A stretch of 64,000 nt of DNA, from assembly GCF_004745485.1 (NCBI RefSeq), contig NZ_RHFG01000011.1:62001-126000 (forward strand), in the 5' to 3' direction. Each line of letters opens with the position of its first letter. Positions within the stretch are counted from its first letter, which is position 1. The position numbers and the translations under genes were made by a program. The notes under the pieces are model-generated. The model worked only from the letters and a program-made list of their open reading frames with translations, had not been told where the DNA came from and made no database searches. This document shows positions 60,581 to 64,000 of the stretch, in pieces. Origin of the DNA: Brevibacterium sp. S22. Its GTDB lineage: Bacteria > Actinomycetota > Actinomycetes > Actinomycetales > Brevibacteriaceae.

Positions 60581-61834
60581 CTACGCCTTCGAAGTCGACC
60601 GGGCCGACGCCAACGCAACAGCGCCGAGGCTGAGCAGGCAGACCAGTGCGACGGCCCCCAGCGAGACGCTATAGGACATGACAGGCAGCAGAGCCGCAAG
60701 CACGGTGGGCAGCAGGAAGCCGGAGTAGGCCAGCGAATAGTAGACACCGGTGATCCCTGCCAGATCCTTCGGCTCGGCGATGGCTTGAACGATGACTAGC
60801 CCGGCGACAACACAGATGCCGTAAGCGGCGCCGAGGACGATGGCCACGACGAAGGCGATGATCGGGTTGGCGACGAAAGCGGCGATGACGGCAAAGCCCA
60901 TTCCAATAGTCATCAGCGCCAATCCCACGACCAAGCCGCGCCCTCCGGTCCACCGGTTGATGGCCGGGACAAGGTTCTGCACCAGCGCTCCAGCACCGAG
61001 GGTGGCAACGGCGAGCACGGTCGCGAACAGGGTCGTCCACTCCCCCAGCTCCTCCTGGACCAGCGCGGGCATCACAGCGTAGGCGACCCCGGCGGCCCCG
61101 AACACCCACGGGGCCGCGGGGACGATGAGGCGGACGAAGGTCCGGTGCCCGACGAGCGGGATCCGCAGTCCCTGCCACCAGTGCTGCTGCGACCGTCGAT
61201 GTTTCGGCAGCGATTCGGGAGCAGCGAGGACGATGATGAGAGCGACGAGGTTGAGCACCCCGTGGACGGCGTACGGCGTCATCTCGGGGGCCGGCCCCCA
61301 CTGGGCCAGGCACCCGGTGACAAGGGCGCCGAGGGCGAAGCCCAAGGTCAGGGTGAGTGCGGGACGACGTGCCCCGGCGGTGATGCCTGCGGCATTGTCG
61401 AAGGGTGGAGCCGAGAGCTCTTTGATCCAGCTCGTACCGACAGACATCGCGACGCCGACACCGATGCCGGCGAGCACCCGCCCCAGGCAGAGCAGCCAGA
61501 ACAGATCGAAGCCGAGGGCGAGGAAGAGGCTGCCGAGGATTGCGGCAAGAGATCCGGCGATGAGGACCGGTTTGCGTCCGCGACGATCCGACAGCGCCGA
61601 GGCGACCAACAGTCCCGGAATGAGCCCGCCCACGTACATGCCCAGCAGCAGGTTCGCCTGCCAGATAGCGTACCCGCCGTCTTCTTCGTACATGTGCACG
61701 AGCGGGGTGAAGTGGTTGCCGCCCCACGCGAGCAGGAACATCGCGGGAGCCACCCGAAGCCATGCACGGCCGGTGGGAGCCGCCTCGGCGGAGGTGTCGG
61801 CCGTCTCCGTGGCGGTGTGGGTATGGGCGGTCAT
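60581..61834 (-). CDS. MFS transporter linked to a GntR regulator
   Basis: A 417-aa, twelve-helix transporter. GGNHFTPLVHMYEEDGG in helix 1, SDRRGRKPVLIAG in loop 2-3 and a GVGVAMSVGTSWIKELS stretch are visible. ATG 61834 has a strong GAGGAGG site, and lies 8 nt after the GntR stop, so the two form an operon. Substrate unknown. Confidence 0.85.
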   Translation of the reverse strand: MTAHTHTATETADTSAEAAPTGRAWLRVAPAMFLLAWGGNHFTPLVHMYEEDGGYAIWQANLLLGMYVGGLIPGLLVASALSDRRGRKPVLIAGSLAAILGSLFLALGFDLFWLLCLGRVLAGIGVGVAMSVGTSWIKELSAPPFDNAAGITAGARRPALTLTLGFALGALVTGCLAQWGPAPEMTPYAVHGVLNLVALIIVLAAPESLPKHRRSQQHWWQGLRIPLVGHRTFVRLIVPAAPWVFGAAGVAYAVMPALVQEELGEWTTLFATVLAVATLGAGALVQNLVPAINRWTGGRGLVVGLALMTIGMGFAVIAAFVANPIIAFVVAIVLGAAYGICVVAGLVIVQAIAEPKDLAGITGVYYSLAYSGFLLPTVLAALLPVMSYSVSLGAVALVCLLSLGAVALASARSTSKA

Positions 61835-61842
61835 GATCCTCC

Positions 61843-62514
61843 TCAGCGGGACTGCGGGAAGTGGGAGCATTCGATGTGGACGCGGACGAGGCGGGCGAAG
61901 CCGGTCGGGTCGCCCGCCTCGGCGCGGTCGGTGAGCGCCTCGTGCTCTGCCAGGAGCGTGTCGAGCGTGTGCGGCGCTTCGATGGCGACCTGAAAGGTCA
62001 GGCGGGCCAGGCGAGGGCCCATGGTCGTGAGCATCTCGGTGACGATGGCGTTCTCACCGCTGCGGATGAGGCGGGCATGAAAGGCGTTGTCGGCGCTGGC
62101 GAAGCCGAGCGGGTCGCCGGTGTCCAGGGCTGTCTTCTGCTGGCCGAGCAGGGTGCGCAGGTCGGCGGCCAGGGCAGCGAGGTCGCCTCCGTCGGCCAGG
62201 GTCTGGACGGCGTCGATCTCGAACATCGAGCGCACGGCGAGCAGGTCACGCCTCTCCTTGGCAGTCACCGTGGTCACGAGCGCACCCTTCTTCGGGACGA
62301 GGCGGACGAGGCGCCAGCGCTCGAGCTGAAGCATCGCCTCCCGGGCCGGGGTGCGGCTGGCGTCGTGCGCCTCGGCGAGGTCGGCCTCGATGAGGAGTTC
62401 GCCGGGTTTGCGCCGGCCTTCGATGATCTCGCGGGCCGTCGACGCGGCCATCCGGGCAGCGATCGGTGAGGAGTCGTCGGTGCTCTGCCAGGGCAGTGTC
62501 AGCAAGTCATTCAC
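61843..62514 (-). CDS. GntR-family (FadR/FCD) regulator
   Basis: A 223-aa regulator: winged HTH about 15-80 (ELLIEADLAEAHDASRTPAREAMLQLE, seen in parts) and an all-helical FCD ligand domain with the metal-site pattern DNAFHARLI and late HEAL / HIECSH histidines. An inverted repeat of the right type precedes it. It likely controls itself, the downstream MFS gene and perhaps the divergent DHA2 gene. Confidence 0.88.
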   Translation of the reverse strand: MNDLLTLPWQSTDDSSPIAARMAASTAREIIEGRRKPGELLIEADLAEAHDASRTPAREAMLQLERWRLVRLVPKKGALVTTVTAKERRDLLAVRSMFEIDAVQTLADGGDLAALAADLRTLLGQQKTALDTGDPLGFASADNAFHARLIRSGENAIVTEMLTTMGPRLARLTFQVAIEAPHTLDTLLAEHEALTDRAEAGDPTGFARLVRVHIECSHFPQSR

Positions 62515-62527
62515 ACCCCGAGAATAA

Positions 62528-62555
62528 CAGATGCATACATTGATAGATGCATCTG
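62528..62555. promoter_or_regulatory. GntR operator candidate
   Basis: CAGATGCAT (62528-62536) and ATGCATCTG (62547-62555) are exact complements with a 10-bp spacer, 13 bp upstream of the gntR start and in the region shared with the divergent transporter. Confidence 0.6.
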
Positions 62556-62713
62556 ACCTCGCTTATGAAGATCGTCGAAACCTGCTACATTCATTCACGG
62601 CCGCCACCGGCCACCAGCACCGCATCGACGAAACGACACGCGAAGACCCAGGTCACAGGGTCCTTCTGACACGGCACGATCGAGCTTTCACCCGCCGAAC
62701 GTCAGGAGACTTC

Positions 62714-64000
62714 ATGACCTCGCCCGTCAATGCCCGCCCCCGATCCGCAGAAGAGTCCGCCGGCACACCCGCCTCCGCGAAGCCCCACCGCGCCGGGTGG
62801 ATGATCGCGGTCGCCGCGGCCGCGGCCTTCCTCGCCACCTTCAATGAGACCTTCCTCAACGTCGCGTTCACACCGATCATGGCCGACCTCGGCGTCGATG
62901 TCGCCACCGTGCAGTGGCTGACCACGGCCTACCTCCTCGTCGCCGCGATCTTCGTGCCGATCGCCAACGTCCTCTACCACCGGATCCCGACCCGGGCGCT
63001 GTTCGTCTGCGTCACCGCGGTCATGGTCGCAGGTTCCGTCGTCGGCGCCTTGGCACCGAACTTCGCAGTCCTGCTCATCGGACGACTCCTTCAGGCCATC
63101 GGCACCGGCCTGCTCACCCCGATCGGTATGAGCATCACTCTGGCGGTCTCCCCGCGGGACAGGCTCGGGATGAACATGGGCATCATGGCCGCGATGACGA
63201 CTCTGGGGCCCTCGGTGGCCATCGTCACCTCGGGAATGCTGCTCACCATCGCACCGTGGACGACGCTGATGTGGGTCTTCGGCGGCCTGTGCCTCATCGT
63301 CCTCCTCGCCGGCGCGGTCTTCCTGCGCACCGTCGCCGAGCTCGGACGCCCGAAGTTCGACACACTGTCTTTCCTCCTCGTCGCGGTCGCCCTCGTTGGC
63401 ATCCTCTACGGAGTCACCGCTGCCTTCGACGGTTCGGCACTCATCGCCGGCGGAAGCTGCGTGGTCGGTCTGCTCGCCCTGTGGGTCTTCATCGCTCGGC
63501 AGCGTCGCATCGAACACCCGCTGCTCGATCTGCGTCCGTTTGCCAGCCGACCCTTCGTCCTCGGCGTGGTCATGACGATGTTGGGACTCGTGTTCGTCTT
63601 CGCCATGAACGTCGTCATCCCACTGTTCCTGCAGTCGGCGAAGGGACTGCCGCCGATGGGCGCCTCGCTGGCCCTGGCTCCGGGCATCCTGCTGACCGTG
63701 GTGCTCGGTCCGGTGGCCGGACGACTCTTCGACCGCCACGGCGGACGCTGGTCGATCCCGCTCGGGTTCCTCGTGATGGCCGTCTTCGTCACGCTCGTCG
63801 GCGTCGGCGCCGGGTATGACTCGATTCTCGTCTTCGCCGTTCTCTACATTCCGGCGGTTCTTGCCACTGCGTTCGTCATCGGGCCGGCACAGACCTTCGC
63901 CCTGTACAGCCTCGATCATGAGTCGAGCCCACACGGCGTCACCGTGGTCTCGACGAGCTTCCAGATCGCCGGCTGTGTCGGCACCTCGCTGGCCGCCGGG
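62714..64000 (+). CDS. DHA2-type MFS efflux transporter (partial, 3' end outside window)
   Basis: 429 codons are visible and the frame is open at the window end. FLATFNETFLNVAFTPIMADL in helix 1, QWLTTAYLLVAAIFVPIA in helix 2, RLLQAIGTGLLTPIGMS in helix 4 and GPSVAIVTSGMLL in helix 5 are the EmrB/QacA pattern. GGAGAC precedes the ATG. It is divergent from the GntR/MFS pair by about 200 bp. Multidrug export is the usual role of the family. Confidence 0.88.
   Translation, partial: MTSPVNARPRSAEESAGTPASAKPHRAGWMIAVAAAAAFLATFNETFLNVAFTPIMADLGVDVATVQWLTTAYLLVAAIFVPIANVLYHRIPTRALFVCVTAVMVAGSVVGALAPNFAVLLIGRLLQAIGTGLLTPIGMSITLAVSPRDRLGMNMGIMAAMTTLGPSVAIVTSGMLLTIAPWTTLMWVFGGLCLIVLLAGAVFLRTVAELGRPKFDTLSFLLVAVALVGILYGVTAAFDGSALIAGGSCVVGLLALWVFIARQRRIEHPLLDLRPFASRPFVLGVVMTMLGLVFVFAMNVVIPLFLQSAKGLPPMGASLALAPGILLTVVLGPVAGRLFDRHGGRWSIPLGFLVMAVFVTLVGVGAGYDSILVFAVLYIPAVLATAFVIGPAQTFALYSLDHESSPHGVTVVSTSFQIAGCVGTSLAAG

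Noticed and set aside
62702..63934. 410-codon minus-strand frame at the right end
   Set aside because: Antisense shadow of the DHA2 transporter, which has intact family motifs on the plus strand.
1..64000. Search for tRNA, rRNA, transposase and integrase genes
   Set aside because: No cloverleaf, rRNA segment or recombinase motif was recognised; the absence of a recombinase is relevant to the tail-duplication findings.

Overview
The window is high-GC DNA with closely packed, often translationally coupled genes. The gene content (siroheme sulfite reductase with FprA-type electron supply, an LCP protein, a DtxR-type iron box, leaderless-looking starts) points to an actinobacterium. Brevibacterium is my best guess from overall style; that is inference, not proof. 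The window starts inside an amino-acid permease and ends inside an MFS efflux gene.

Layout. 1-750: permease. 1506-7516: organic-acid module of IclR regulator, CitE-like lyase, CaiB-like CoA-transferase, a two-part TRAP-like permease, and a divergent gene fusing a beta-hydroxyacid-type dehydrogenase to an RraA-type aldolase. 8157-8969: XRE regulator preceded by a copy of the fprA 3' end. 8984-18777: complete assimilatory sulfate reduction operon (cbiX, sir, cysH, cysD, cysN, cobA, ferredoxin, fprA) with a divergent TSUP transporter. 19271-20338: intact HEPN-type Abi gene in lower-GC DNA. 20643-29241: MHS transporter, hydrolase, UvrA2-like protein, TagGH-like ABC exporter and a flavoprotein reductase. 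29282-38464: a second catabolic module (2-hydroxyacid dehydrogenase, double Lrp regulator, amino-acid ABC importer, TMADH-like and MSOX-like flavoproteins, HAD hydrolase), best read as uptake and demethylation or deamination of an N-methylated amino acid. 38592-45270: stress protein, rhodanese and two accessory modules separated by a chimeric repeat. 45270-54403: MFS and glutaminase pair, phosphoglucomutase, second ferredoxin, secreted protein, LCP protein, MFS. 54745-56596: frameshifted HEPN Abi gene and an XRE/membrane-protein pair. 56858-64000: D-lactate dehydrogenase, RarA, YjbR-like protein, MFS/GntR pair and a DHA2 transporter.

The most unusual signal is structural. At several places where accessory genes meet core genes, the 3' end of the core gene is present twice. 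The clearest case is 40352-45449. A 179-bp copy of an MFS gene tail (about 97% identical) is fused directly to a 59-bp copy of a rhodanese gene tail, and this chimera separates two unrelated accessory modules lying between the rhodanese and MFS genes. Similar tail copies occur at fprA (8046-8119), the TSUP gene (18763-18809) and the MFS gene at 54381-54483. This suggests accessory modules were stacked or swapped between fixed convergent gene tails. No tRNA, rRNA, CRISPR array, transposase or integrase was recognised.
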